Positions 41,561 through 50,104 of a DNA stretch of 64,000 bases are shown in pieces. How positions within the stretch are numbered: the stretch's first letter is position 1; each line of letters opens with the position of its first letter. The stretch lies in assembly GCF_015694725.1 (NCBI RefSeq), contig NZ_JADQDQ010000003.1:1-64000 (forward strand). The letters are read 5' to 3'. A program made the translations under genes and the position numbers. The notes beneath the pieces are model-generated. The model was not told the origin of the DNA. It searched no databases and worked only from the letters and a program-made list of their open reading frames with translations. This DNA is from Hymenobacter jeongseonensis. GTDB taxonomy: Bacteria > Bacteroidota > Bacteroidia > Cytophagales > Hymenobacteraceae.

Positions 41561-43399
41561 CTACTTTCGCTCCAAGGCCAGGCTGTACGCCCGGTCGTAG
41601 TGCACGCGCAGGTTCTTCCAGTCGAAGAGTTCGGCCGAGCTTTCCACGGCGTTGCGCTGCATGATGCGCTCGCGGCGGTTGAGCTGCACAAAATCCCAGA
41701 GCATGTTGGTGAGCTCCTCGGCCGACTCGTCGAAGGATTTTTCCTGACGGTGCACCACAAAAATGCCTTTTTGCTCGGGGTCGGGAATGGTTTGGAGCAC
41801 GTAGTCGCCAAAGCCCGACAGGTCCGACGTGATGGCGGGCACGCCACGAGCCACGCATTCGAGCGGGGTATAGCCCCAGGGCTCGTAGTAAGAGGGAAAC
41901 ACGCCGAGGTGGCAGCCGCGCACGAATTGGCCGTATTCCATGCCCAGCAGCGGCGACGCCGGCGACACAAAATCGGGGTGGTACACCATTTTCACTCGGT
42001 CGTGCTGGTTGTTGAGCAAGTTGGCGCGGCGCATAAAGTCCAGAATGTCATCGTCCTGGTCGTTCACCAGGTTGTGGGTGATGACGGGGGGCAGGGCCTT
42101 GGTTTTCCAGCTTTGCAGCGTGCGGCGGTAGCGCAGCTTCCAGTAGTCGTCCACCATCGAGCCCAACTCGGGAAGTTTGTGGTCCTGGCTGGCGGCGGCG
42201 GCATAAAACAGGCGTTCGCCCACCTGGCGCTCAATGGCTTGGCAGGTTTCGTGCACCTCGTCCAGCATGGCGCGGCGCTCCAATACCTGCGGGTTGATGC
42301 TGGTGAAGGGACGTTTGGTGATGAAAAACATCACCACCTGGCCTTCCAGGCCGCTTTGCTGCAGGCGGTGGTTGAGGCGGGCCAGGGCTTCGAGGGTCAG
42401 GTCGAAGCCTTTGTTGTGGTACTCGTAGCGGCCCGAGGTGAAGAAATACAGCGTCTTGTCCAGGTCGAAGGCGTACGACTGGAAGAAGTGGGCCATCACG
42501 AATTCGTGAATTTTGCCCTTGTACTGCTGGTGCAAGTTCTGGAATTCGTGGAGGGCTACAAACCGCTCAATGTTAAGCCCGTTGGGCAGCACCGCATCCG
42601 GAATTCTGTCCAACAAATAAATGCATTCGCGCACCGTGAGCTCGCTCACCGTCGTGAAAACGTGGCTGCCGTGGGCAGCAGCGCGCTCCATGCGCACGGC
42701 CGGCTCGATGTTGAATTTTTTCGCCTCGGCTTCCCAATTCACCCACATCAGGTGGTCGTAAAAATTGGGGTCGTTCATGGCCAGGTAGCGGCCCAGCAGC
42801 GTGGCGTGGGTGGTAAATAGCAGGTGGGCAGGCACTTGCAGGCGGCGCAGTTCCGGGATGGCCAAGCCGGTCATCCACTCGTGGAAGTGGCCCAGCAGGC
42901 GCTGCCCCGCCTCCACTTGCGCAGCCAGGTGCTGGAAGAAAATCGTGGTCAGGTGGCCAAAGGCGATGACTTGGTGCAGCAAGTCGTCGTTGTCGGGCGC
43001 CGGAATGCCGTGGCGCTGCCAAAGGTCGGCCTTGAGCTGGCCGAGCTGCTCGTAGAACTGGAAAGGATTGATGAGCACGACGCGGGGCCGCCCCGTCACG
43101 AGCCAAGTGCCGATGTGCACGTCGTAACCCTGGGCGCGCATGGTGCGCACCGCCGCTCCAAACGGGTCCGAAGCCGTGTGCAGCGTCAACTCATCCATCG
43201 GCTCAAATTCGCCCTGCGCCTGGTTGGGAAAGTAAGGGCCCAGCAGGCAGTATCGGTCGCCCCAGGCGGGCACAGTAGCCGGCACTTTGGAACGAATAAC
43301 GGTGTAAATGCCGCCTACCTGATTACAAACTTCCCAAGCCACCTCCACCAATAAAGCATCGGGAAACAGGACATCGGGGGCATTGGGCGTAGGCTGCAT
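41561..43399 (-). CDS. glycogen synthase, GT3 type
   Basis: A 612-residue GT3 glycosyltransferase, the animal/fungal-like glycogen synthase family that uses UDP-glucose and is common in Bacteroidota. It begins LLVEVAWEVCNQVGGIYTVIRSK, the GT3 hallmark, and ends with GVPAITSDLSGFGDYV near the donor site; between them are VAQAEAGQRLLGHFHEWMTG-like HFHEW and TTHATLLGRYL. It lacks the long phosphorylated tails of the eukaryotic enzymes. Together with the GH13 enzyme 1.6 kb upstream on the same strand it suggests a glycogen set. No GlgC is seen, as expected for a UDP-glucose route. The frame opens at TTG 43414 but ATG 43399 fits better. Confidence 0.92.
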   Translation of the reverse strand: MQPTPNAPDVLFPDALLVEVAWEVCNQVGGIYTVIRSKVPATVPAWGDRYCLLGPYFPNQAQGEFEPMDELTLHTASDPFGAAVRTMRAQGYDVHIGTWLVTGRPRVVLINPFQFYEQLGQLKADLWQRHGIPAPDNDDLLHQVIAFGHLTTIFFQHLAAQVEAGQRLLGHFHEWMTGLAIPELRRLQVPAHLLFTTHATLLGRYLAMNDPNFYDHLMWVNWEAEAKKFNIEPAVRMERAAAHGSHVFTTVSELTVRECIYLLDRIPDAVLPNGLNIERFVALHEFQNLHQQYKGKIHEFVMAHFFQSYAFDLDKTLYFFTSGRYEYHNKGFDLTLEALARLNHRLQQSGLEGQVVMFFITKRPFTSINPQVLERRAMLDEVHETCQAIERQVGERLFYAAAASQDHKLPELGSMVDDYWKLRYRRTLQSWKTKALPPVITHNLVNDQDDDILDFMRRANLLNNQHDRVKMVYHPDFVSPASPLLGMEYGQFVRGCHLGVFPSYYEPWGYTPLECVARGVPAITSDLSGFGDYVLQTIPDPEQKGIFVVHRQEKSFDESAEELTNMLWDFVQLNRRERIMQRNAVESSAELFDWKNLRVHYDRAYSLALERK

Positions 43400-43589
43400 A
43401 CGGATGGGAGGCAAAAGGACAGGAATTGAACGCGGCGAAAGGTAAGCCTATGATTGGTTAGAAGCCACTGCAAACGATTTTTTTTAATTTACGGGGTTAG
43501 CAGTGGCCGTTTCTCGGCCTCAAAACTTCGCGCCGCGCCGGCTGTTACCCGCACTTCAATTACATTCCCCTTATTCTCTCCCGCCACCC

Positions 43590-44219
43590 ATGGCCGATTC
43601 CACGAACATCCTCGCCCTCGAACAGCCCATTCTGCCCGTGCTCACGCAGCGCCGCAGCCTCCGGGCCTACACCAGCCAGCCGGTCAGCGCCGATGTGCTC
43701 AAGCAACTGTTTGTCGCCGCGTCGTCAGCGGCGTCCTGCTTCGGCGAGCAGCCCTGGCGCTACCTAGTGGGCACGCGCGAAAGCAGCCCCGAGGCGTATG
43801 ATAAAATCCTGACGAGCATGGGCGAATTCAACCAAGTGTGGGCCAAAGCCGCGCCGGCGCTGGCGGTCAGCATCGCCAAGCTGCACTTCTCGCACGACGA
43901 CAACCCCAATGCCTGGGCCAAGCACGACGTCGGCCAAGCCACGGCCACCCTCGCCATTCAAGCCACCGAGTTGGGCTTGCAAATCCACCAAATGGCGGGC
44001 TTTTCCGTGGATAAAATCCGCACGGCTTTTAACATCCCCGCCGGCTACGAGCCGGTGGCCGTGTTCACCATTGGCTACCCCGGCGACCCCGCCAACCTGC
44101 CCGAAGGCCTACGAGACAAAGAAACCGCCCCCCGCGTGCGCAAGCCGTTGGCCGAGTTCATGTTCGAAGGCGCCTGGCCCGGTGTGGAGGATGAGCGCTA
44201 CGACCAGGCACCCGTTTAA
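43590..44219 (+). CDS. nitroreductase family protein
   Basis: A 209-residue FMN-dependent oxidoreductase. The N-terminal QRRSLRAYTSQPVSADVL and the SAASCFGEQPWRYLVGT segment (FMN phosphate and ring contacts) are typical; the C-terminal part has ALAVSIAKLHFSHDDN, KHDVGQATATLAIQATELGL and FTIGYPGDP. It probably reduces nitro compounds or flavins with NAD(P)H in the cytoplasm. ATG 43590 is chosen; the frame is open to 43503. It precedes the NAD(P)-binding gene by 63 nt on the same strand. Confidence 0.9.
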   Translation: MADSTNILALEQPILPVLTQRRSLRAYTSQPVSADVLKQLFVAASSAASCFGEQPWRYLVGTRESSPEAYDKILTSMGEFNQVWAKAAPALAVSIAKLHFSHDDNPNAWAKHDVGQATATLAIQATELGLQIHQMAGFSVDKIRTAFNIPAGYEPVAVFTIGYPGDPANLPEGLRDKETAPRVRKPLAEFMFEGAWPGVEDERYDQAPV

Positions 44220-44282
44220 ATAAATGGCTATTCCAGTCAATAATCTTTTTATATTAGTAGCTAACAATCAAACTGTTCAGCT

Positions 44283-44951
44283 ATGAAAAACATAGGGATT
44301 CTAGGCTCGGGAATAGTGGCCACCACCTTGGGCGATGGCTTCATCAAGCAAGGCCACGCCGTGATGCTGGGCACCACGCACCCGGGCAAGCTGGCCGAGT
44401 GGCAGGCCAAAGCTGGCCCTGACGCCCGAGTGGGCAGCATGCAGGAAGCGGCCGCTTTTGGCGAACTGCTGGTGCTGGCCGTGAAAGGCAATGTGGCGGT
44501 GCACCTGCTGCGCACGCTCGATGCCCAAGCCTTGGCGGGCAAGACCATCATCGACGCCACCAACCCCATTTCCGACACTCCGCCGGAAAACGGGGTGCTG
44601 CACTTTTTCACCAACTTCGACGAGTCGCTGATGGAGGAGTGCCAGGCGGCCGTGCCCGGTGCCCATTTCGTGAAGGCCTTCAGCTGCGTGGGGGCGGGCC
44701 TGATGGTACAGCCAGACTTTGGCGGCGTGCAGCCCAGCATGTTCATCTGCGGCAACGCCGCCGCCGCCAAGGCCGAAGTGGCCGAGGTGGTGCGCGCCTT
44801 TGGGCACGAGCCCGAAGACATGGGCGGCGCCGAAGCCGCCCGGGCCATCGAGCCGCTGTGCATTCTGTGGTGCATTCCGGGTTTTCGGTCCAATGAATGG
44901 GCCCACGCCTTCAAAATGCTCAAGAAATCCACGCTGGAGTTCGCCGCCTAG
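44283..44951 (+). CDS. NADPH-dependent F420 reductase-like protein
   Basis: A 222-residue Rossmann-fold protein related to the NADP oxidoreductase/F420 reductase group (COG2085). It shows IGILGSGIVATTLGDGFI for dinucleotide binding, ADARVGSM-like and SMQEAAAFGELLVLAVKG, TIIDATNPI and FVKAFSCVGAGLM. Bacteroidota lack F420, so the true substrate is unknown; the family also includes enzymes acting on other nicotinamide-linked substrates. Cytoplasmic. Likely co-transcribed with the nitroreductase gene. Confidence 0.82.
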   Translation: MKNIGILGSGIVATTLGDGFIKQGHAVMLGTTHPGKLAEWQAKAGPDARVGSMQEAAAFGELLVLAVKGNVAVHLLRTLDAQALAGKTIIDATNPISDTPPENGVLHFFTNFDESLMEECQAAVPGAHFVKAFSCVGAGLMVQPDFGGVQPSMFICGNAAAAKAEVAEVVRAFGHEPEDMGGAEAARAIEPLCILWCIPGFRSNEWAHAFKMLKKSTLEFAA

Positions 44952-44974
44952 CAGGAGCGAACTCCGGCAATGGG

Positions 44975-46864
44975 CTATACTTCCTGCGATAAAATCAGCA
45001 CCGCGTAGGGGGCCAGCCCAATGCTGCCGTTCCACGCATAGCCGTCGCGTTCGCCAGGTTGGGCTTCCATGCCAAAGCTGTCAAAATCGCCAAAATCACC
45101 GTCATAGCCGCGCCAGTCGCTGTTGAAGCGCACCTTCCAGTGCCCGGGGCCGGGCAGGCCGATGGTGTAGGCGTCGTGGGCGTGGTTGGCGAAGTTGGCT
45201 ACTACGATGGTGGTGTCCTGGGGGCCGCTGTTGCCATCGGCCCAGCGGGCAAAGGCCACCAGCTTGGCGTTGTCGTTGATGTGGAACACGTGGGTGTGCT
45301 GCCCGCTCAGGCCCCGCGTTTGCCCGCCCACATTGCGCCGCAGCCCAATCAGGTCGCGGTAGAGGTGCACGAGGCCGGCGCGGGCCTCCACATCGGCCCA
45401 CTCCAAGGGCTCGGCGTCGTTGAACGCCCCGAGGGCCAGAAATTCCTGTCCCTGAAACAGCATGGGGATGCCGGGCGCCGTGAGCACCAGCGCCGCGCCC
45501 AATACCGTGCGCTTCTTGGAGAAGTAGCTGTCGGCCGCGCCGGGCATAATTTCTTCGGCCACGCGGCTTTTGCCGTTGGCGACTTCGTCGTGACTTTCGG
45601 TGTAGATGACCCGCCGAAAGGCGTCGTCGTTGTACGACTCCGAAATGGCGCCCGCCACGGCATGCATGTTGCGGTCAGCATCGTGGTGGGCCGTGAGGGC
45701 CTCCACAATGGGGTATACGAACGAGCTGTCCCACTGCGAATCAAAGCCCTGACCGCCGCTTTCCACCGATTCGGTGATTTTGCAATTGCCGCGCATGTCC
45801 TCGGCAATGGTGATTTTCCAGGGCATGGTCTGGTCGATTTCCTCGTTTATCCAGCGCATCAGGCTCCAGCCGTCGGGCAGGTCGTGGTCGGGGTGTTCTT
45901 CACCGTGCACGTTGCGGATGAAGGCAATGGCATCGGCCCGCAGGCCGTCCACGCGGTAGTCGTGCAGCCACATCAGGGCATTGTCGCGGATGTACTGGCG
46001 CACCTCCGGGCGGCCGTAGTCGGGGCGGTTGTCGCCCCAGGGAGTCTCGGCGCGCCAGTCGTTGTAAAAATAGATGCCGCCGCCGTCGTTCTCGCTCCAG
46101 CCGTCGAATTTCCACAGGTCCAGGTCGCCGGGGCCGAAGTGGTTGTACACCACGTCAAGCACCACGGCAATGCCGTGCTCGTGGGCTTTTTTCACCATTT
46201 CCTTGAAGGCCACGGGCCCGCCGTAGTCGCTTTCGAGGGCAAACGGGCAGGCCGGGTTGTAGCCCCACGAACGGCTGCCCGGAAACTCGGTGGCCGGCAG
46301 CAATTCAATGCAATTAATGCCCAAATCGCGCAGGTACGGCAGCTTTTCGGCCACGCTCAGGAACGTGCCCACGCGGTGCTCATCGGGCGCGTTAAAGGTG
46401 CCCACGTGCAGCTCGTATATCACAAGCTCGTTCCAGGCGGGCATTTGGAAGTTGTCATTGCCCCAGTCAAAATGCGGGTCGTGCACCACCGAGGAGCCGG
46501 CGGAGTTGGTCATCTGCCGCGCGTAGGGGTCGTTGCGGTCAAAAGAGTTGCCCTGGCTGGTGAGGTGGTATTTGTATTCGGCGCCGGGCTGGACATTTTC
46601 CACGTCGGTGGCCCAGTAGCCGTCGCCCTCGCGTTGCAGCGGGTGTTGGGTGGCCGTCCAGTCGTTGAAGGAGCCGATAACCGCTACCGCCTCGGCGTGG
46701 GGTGCCCATACTCGGAAGGTGGTGCCCGCGGCGTGGGGCACGGCGCCCATGCCCGGCTGCAAGTTGCCAGTGGCCAGCGGGGGCGCTTTTTTCGAAGGGA
46801 TTTTGGGGGAAATTTTGGGCGCGGCTGTGGCGCGGCCCGCGGCGGAAGCAGGAGCGAGGGGCAT
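44975..46864 (-). CDS. GH13 enzyme, 1,4-alpha-glucan branching type
   Basis: A 629-residue alpha-amylase-superfamily protein. An Ala/Pro/Lys-rich start (1-30) precedes a CBM48 domain (about 45-125, VWAPHAEAVAVIGSFNDW), then the GH13 barrel with DVVYNH (237-242), the nucleophile D311 in VDGLRADAIAF, the acid/base E355 in ITIAEDMRG and D426 in TESHDEVAN. A C-terminal beta domain closes it. The CBM48 plus barrel layout and TESHDE motif fit branching enzymes of the Bacteroidota type; maltooligosyltrehalose hydrolase is an alternative. It probably works with the GT3 glycogen synthase on the same strand. Start ATG 46864; the frame is open to 46984. Confidence 0.88.
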   Translation of the reverse strand: MPLAPASAAGRATAAPKISPKIPSKKAPPLATGNLQPGMGAVPHAAGTTFRVWAPHAEAVAVIGSFNDWTATQHPLQREGDGYWATDVENVQPGAEYKYHLTSQGNSFDRNDPYARQMTNSAGSSVVHDPHFDWGNDNFQMPAWNELVIYELHVGTFNAPDEHRVGTFLSVAEKLPYLRDLGINCIELLPATEFPGSRSWGYNPACPFALESDYGGPVAFKEMVKKAHEHGIAVVLDVVYNHFGPGDLDLWKFDGWSENDGGGIYFYNDWRAETPWGDNRPDYGRPEVRQYIRDNALMWLHDYRVDGLRADAIAFIRNVHGEEHPDHDLPDGWSLMRWINEEIDQTMPWKITIAEDMRGNCKITESVESGGQGFDSQWDSSFVYPIVEALTAHHDADRNMHAVAGAISESYNDDAFRRVIYTESHDEVANGKSRVAEEIMPGAADSYFSKKRTVLGAALVLTAPGIPMLFQGQEFLALGAFNDAEPLEWADVEARAGLVHLYRDLIGLRRNVGGQTRGLSGQHTHVFHINDNAKLVAFARWADGNSGPQDTTIVVANFANHAHDAYTIGLPGPGHWKVRFNSDWRGYDGDFGDFDSFGMEAQPGERDGYAWNGSIGLAPYAVLILSQEV

Positions 46865-47053
46865 TAATGAGAAGAGTGACCACGGCCCGGGCAGCCGAAA
46901 ATGCGGCCGATGCTGGACAGTAGGGAACTGGGCAATACGGAAATGGGCAGATTTTGGCCATAAGTGGCCCCAACCAAGCCGCACTGGGTGCTACGCGGCG
47001 GGCCCTGCTCATGCCTAGTGTGCCAGGGTCACATTTTTTGTCGACTTTCGGGC

Positions 47054-47731
47054 ATGAATGCTGCCAGCCCCCCGCCCGAATCGCCGGACCGCACCACGCT
47101 ATTTCACCGCCGCCACCTGCGCCGCCAGGTCGCCAAATCGGTTGGCCACATCGGGCCGGCTATTGTATTTGTGCTCGCCGTGGTGCCCGTTTTGTCGGGC
47201 GCCGAAGCATTCACTGCGCTGGTGGGCCTGGAGGTAGTGGTGGGCGTAGTTTACCTAACGCTCATGGTGCGCGAGCTGCGGAACCTGCGCCATAATCCAT
47301 TCCACAGCGAGCGGGTGGCGTGGCTGGAACTGGCCGCCGCCGCCATTCTGCTCATCGAAAGCTACCACATCTGGCACCGCCACCACGCGGCCGAGCTGGC
47401 GGGTGCCCCGGCCCGGTTTCACGCCCTGCCGTGGGTATATGCGTTGGTTGCGGTTGCCTATATCGTGCTGGCCTTCCGCATGCGGCAGCTCACCGGGCGC
47501 ACGTTTTTGCACTTGCACGCCGATGGGTTTGCGGTGCGCACGGGCCGTTTCGGCAAAGAGCACAACCTGCGCTGGGCCGACATTGCCAGCGCCGACCCCG
47601 AAGGCAGCACCGGCGTGGTGGTGCGCCGCACCGATGGCCAGGAGCACCGCATTGTGTTCGACAGCCTGCACGAAGGCACCGTGCACCGCGACCGCCTGCT
47701 GGCCCACCTGCGAAAATCAATCAGCCGGTAG
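47054..47731 (+). CDS. membrane protein with possible PH-like C-terminal domain
   Basis: A 225-residue protein. A basic N-terminus (HRRHLRRQVAKS) is followed by four helices (about 32-48, 53-70, 92-106 and 124-142). The soluble end (150-225) has a strand pattern, FLHLHADGFAVRTGRFG, NLRWADIASADPEG, VVRRTDGQEHRIVF, that resembles bacterial PH-like (DUF304/YdbT) domains. No function known. A GACTTTCG box lies a few nt before ATG 47054. The frame is open upstream to 46964. Confidence 0.72.
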   Translation: MNAASPPPESPDRTTLFHRRHLRRQVAKSVGHIGPAIVFVLAVVPVLSGAEAFTALVGLEVVVGVVYLTLMVRELRNLRHNPFHSERVAWLELAAAAILLIESYHIWHRHHAAELAGAPARFHALPWVYALVAVAYIVLAFRMRQLTGRTFLHLHADGFAVRTGRFGKEHNLRWADIASADPEGSTGVVVRRTDGQEHRIVFDSLHEGTVHRDRLLAHLRKSISR

Positions 47732-47848
47732 CCATGAGCTAGTTAGCCACCCGCAGCCCCTCTCTTACCGAAAATTTGCGGTCGGCGTGAGCAAATTGCG
47801 CCCTGCGGTTGTTAACCGCTCACCGAAAACAGCTCCCTGAAAAGAAGA

Positions 47849-48256
47849 ATGCGCCGTCCCAAACCCGTTATTTTTGGCCTTTATGGCTGGTCGCCCGATT
47901 ATGGCTTCCGATACATTCACCCCGCCAACCGCCGGTCGTTTGAGCTGCTGGAGCCAGTGGGCAAGCTGTTTGAGAAAATCAGCGAAGACGAGGACGGCGA
48001 GTGGGTGACCATTCGCTACGACGAGCAGCAGTTTCTGGTGAAGCCCGAGCTGTTCAAGGAAATCTACCACAAGCCCAAGTTCAGCTTCGGCGACTCGGTG
48101 GAGGAGGTGACGCCCGAGCCGGGCCAGTACCGGCATTTCGGCCTTGTCTCCGACGTGTTCTGGGACGAGAGCACCGACACGGCCACTTTCCAAATCGTGG
48201 AGCGCAAGCGCAAGCTGCCGAAGGTGTTCAAAGCCGCCGAACTGCGGGCGGATTAG
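47849..48256 (+). CDS. conserved hypothetical protein
   Basis: A 135-residue soluble, acidic protein without signal or membrane helix: RPKPVIFGLYGWSPDYGFRY at the start, then many aromatic and acidic residues (ISEDEDGEWVTIRYDEQQFL) and an ending KLPKVFKAAELRAD. The regular strand pattern suggests a small beta-rich fold. I do not recognise a family. It is followed 28 nt later by palindromic repeat copy 3. Confidence 0.65.
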   Translation: MRRPKPVIFGLYGWSPDYGFRYIHPANRRSFELLEPVGKLFEKISEDEDGEWVTIRYDEQQFLVKPELFKEIYHKPKFSFGDSVEEVTPEPGQYRHFGLVSDVFWDESTDTATFQIVERKRKLPKVFKAAELRAD

Positions 48257-48284
48257 CAGCCAGCGCTGAGTAAAACAAAAGGTC

Positions 48285-48381
48285 GTCATGCAGAGCGCAG
48301 CGAAGCATCTCGTGTGCAATGGTGACTCATTTGATTGGGTTGGTGGTGGCCCGCGAGATGCTTGGCTGCGCTCTGCATGAC
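48285..48381. repeat. palindromic repeat family A, copy 3
   Basis: Starts GTCATGCAGAGCGCAGCGAA at 48285 and ends CTGCGCTCTGCATGAC at 48381. The arms match copies 1 and 2; the loop here differs more (ATGGTGACTCATTTG), so the arms are the best-conserved part. Lies between the hypothetical gene and the YfcC gene. Confidence 0.9.
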
Positions 48382-48407
48382 GGGTCGGATTACGTCAAAT
48401 TTCAGGT

Positions 48408-49754
48408 TTACAGCCCCACCCAAATGCCGCCCACCACGCTGGCAATCCCGAGCAAAACCAAAATTCCATACAGCGGCCACACAAACTTGAGCCAGTGCTC
48501 AAACCGTACGCCGCAGGCTGCCAGCATGGCCATGAGCGTGCCGTTGGTGGGCGTGATGAGCTCGCAGAGGCCGGCGCCGTACTGAAACGCCAGCACCATC
48601 ACCTGGCGCGAAAGGCCGATGAGGTCCGACAGCGGCGTGAGCAGCGGCATGGTGAGCGTGGCTTGTCCGCTGCCGCTGGGCACTGGCACGTGCAGGGCGG
48701 TTTGCACGGCCATCATGCCCAGGGCGGCGAAGGTGACGGGCAAGTGCGCCAGCGGCGAAGCTAGCCCGTTCACAATGGTATCCACGATGTTGCCCTGCTC
48801 CAGCACCACGAAAATGGCGCGGGCAAACCCAATCAGAATGGCCGAAAACGCAATGTCGCGGAAGCCTTGCACGAAGCCTTCGGCGGTGCCGGTGGCGCCC
48901 AGGCCACCCAGCAAGCCGGCGCTCACGCCCAGCACAAAAAATAGCGCTGACATCTGTTCGAAGTCCCAGCCCAGCTTCAGCACCCCGTAGGCAAACACGG
49001 CAAACGTGACGAGCAGCAACAGCAGCACCAGCCCGTGGCGCCCGGCCCCACGTTGGTCGGCCACTACTTCCTCCGCGGTGATTTCGGGCTGCACGCGGTG
49101 GCGCGTGGCGTAGCGCATGGTGCCGATAATCCAGATGGTGACGGCCACGGCCAGAAAGCCCAGCCGCCACCCGCCGCCCGAAAGCAACGGCAGCTGCGCC
49201 AGTTTCTGGGCAATGCCCACCTGAAACGGGTTGATGGGGCTGAACGAAGCGCCCACAAAGGCCGCGCCGGCACTGGCGGCCACGGCTGTGAGAGTGGGGT
49301 AGCCCAATCGTCGCATCAGCACCAGCAGCACCGGCACCAGCGGGATGATTTCCTCGCCCATGTTTTCCAAGGCGCCCATAGTGGCAAACAGCAGGCACAC
49401 CAACGGGATAACCACTACTTCGCGGCCGTGCGCTTTGACGAGCAGCCAGTCCACGCCGTGGCGCAGGGCCCCGGTTTGGTCTACCACCGTGAAGGCGCCG
49501 CCGGCCAGGAAAATGAGGAACACCACCGCCGCCGCGTCAGCCAGGCCTTTGGGAATGTCGACCAGCATATCGAGCGGGCCCACGGGCGTGGCGGGCACGC
49601 GGTGGTAGGAGCCGGCCACCACCACGTCGCGGCCGGTAGCGGGGTCTTTCTGGCGGTCGAAGCGGCCAGCGGGCAGCACGTAGCTCAGCGCGGCCGCCAA
49701 CATGATAAAGCCCACCAGCAGCACCAGGGGGTGGGGAAAGCGAAAGGTGTTCAT
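48408..49754 (-). CDS. YfcC/DcuC-type transporter
   Basis: A 448-residue inner-membrane protein with about twelve helices. It fits the YfcC family of the C4-dicarboxylate/basic amino acid carrier group: the N-terminal FPHPLVLLVGFIMLAAALSYVLPAGRFDR, ALENMGEEIIPLVPVLLVLM, and SGSGQATLTMPLLTPLSDLIG near the C-terminus. Substrate is unknown (peptides, basic amino acids or C4 acids in relatives). The start ATG 49754 lies 4 nt after TACTTTG, a one-base shortened form of the promoter box. The frame is open upstream to 49877. Confidence 0.85.
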   Translation of the reverse strand: MNTFRFPHPLVLLVGFIMLAAALSYVLPAGRFDRQKDPATGRDVVVAGSYHRVPATPVGPLDMLVDIPKGLADAAAVVFLIFLAGGAFTVVDQTGALRHGVDWLLVKAHGREVVVIPLVCLLFATMGALENMGEEIIPLVPVLLVLMRRLGYPTLTAVAASAGAAFVGASFSPINPFQVGIAQKLAQLPLLSGGGWRLGFLAVAVTIWIIGTMRYATRHRVQPEITAEEVVADQRGAGRHGLVLLLLLVTFAVFAYGVLKLGWDFEQMSALFFVLGVSAGLLGGLGATGTAEGFVQGFRDIAFSAILIGFARAIFVVLEQGNIVDTIVNGLASPLAHLPVTFAALGMMAVQTALHVPVPSGSGQATLTMPLLTPLSDLIGLSRQVMVLAFQYGAGLCELITPTNGTLMAMLAACGVRFEHWLKFVWPLYGILVLLGIASVVGGIWVGL

Positions 49755-49808
49755 GGCACAAAGTAGGGCGGCTGCGCACGAACTTTGCAAAAAAGCGGTT
49801 GCGCCCCC

Positions 49809-50054
49809 ATGACCATCGCCGACTTCAAAGCCCTGCACCAACGCCGCCAGGCCGAGCACCTTGCCCGGCACGGCCACCGCTTGGCCGCGCGCCAGGAAGA
49901 CAGCTTCGACCTGACGCTGTTCGCAGTAGAGGGATTTTATGCGGAAGTATGGCGCAGCCGCGGCGAGGAGGATATCCTATTCATTCACGTGTTTCAGAAG
50001 CCCGCCGGGCTGGGGGATTATCTCAAGCTGGTGCAATTGCCGCGCAATCTGTAA
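49809..50054 (+). CDS. small hypothetical protein, 81 residues
   Basis: A short soluble protein (MTIADFKALHQRRQAEHLA then FDLTLFAVEGFYAEVWRSRG and ILFIHVFQKPAGLGDYLKLV). The balanced composition, aromatic residues at regular spacing and clean start suggest a real gene, and small Bacteroidota proteins of this form are common, but no family is recognised. Divergent from the YfcC gene by 54 nt; an ACTTTG box lies upstream. Confidence 0.6.
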   Translation: MTIADFKALHQRRQAEHLARHGHRLAARQEDSFDLTLFAVEGFYAEVWRSRGEEDILFIHVFQKPAGLGDYLKLVQLPRNL

Positions 50055-50074
50055 GGTCCTTGCGCCGCTCCTGA

Positions 50075-50082
50075 TACCTTTG
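50075..50082 (+). promoter_or_regulatory. -7 promoter box of the hydrolase gene
   Basis: TACCTTTG, 22 nt before ATG 50105. It predicts a short leader of about 17 nt. Confidence 0.5.
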
Positions 50083-50104
50083 CTGCGGGCCTTTTTCGTT
50101 GCGA

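Noticed and set aside
41600..42820. 406-codon frame opposite glycogen synthase
   Set aside because: Antisense shadow, His/Val-rich, no start signal or domain.
45059..46867. 602-codon frame opposite the GH13 gene
   Set aside because: Antisense shadow covering all catalytic motifs of the GH13 enzyme.
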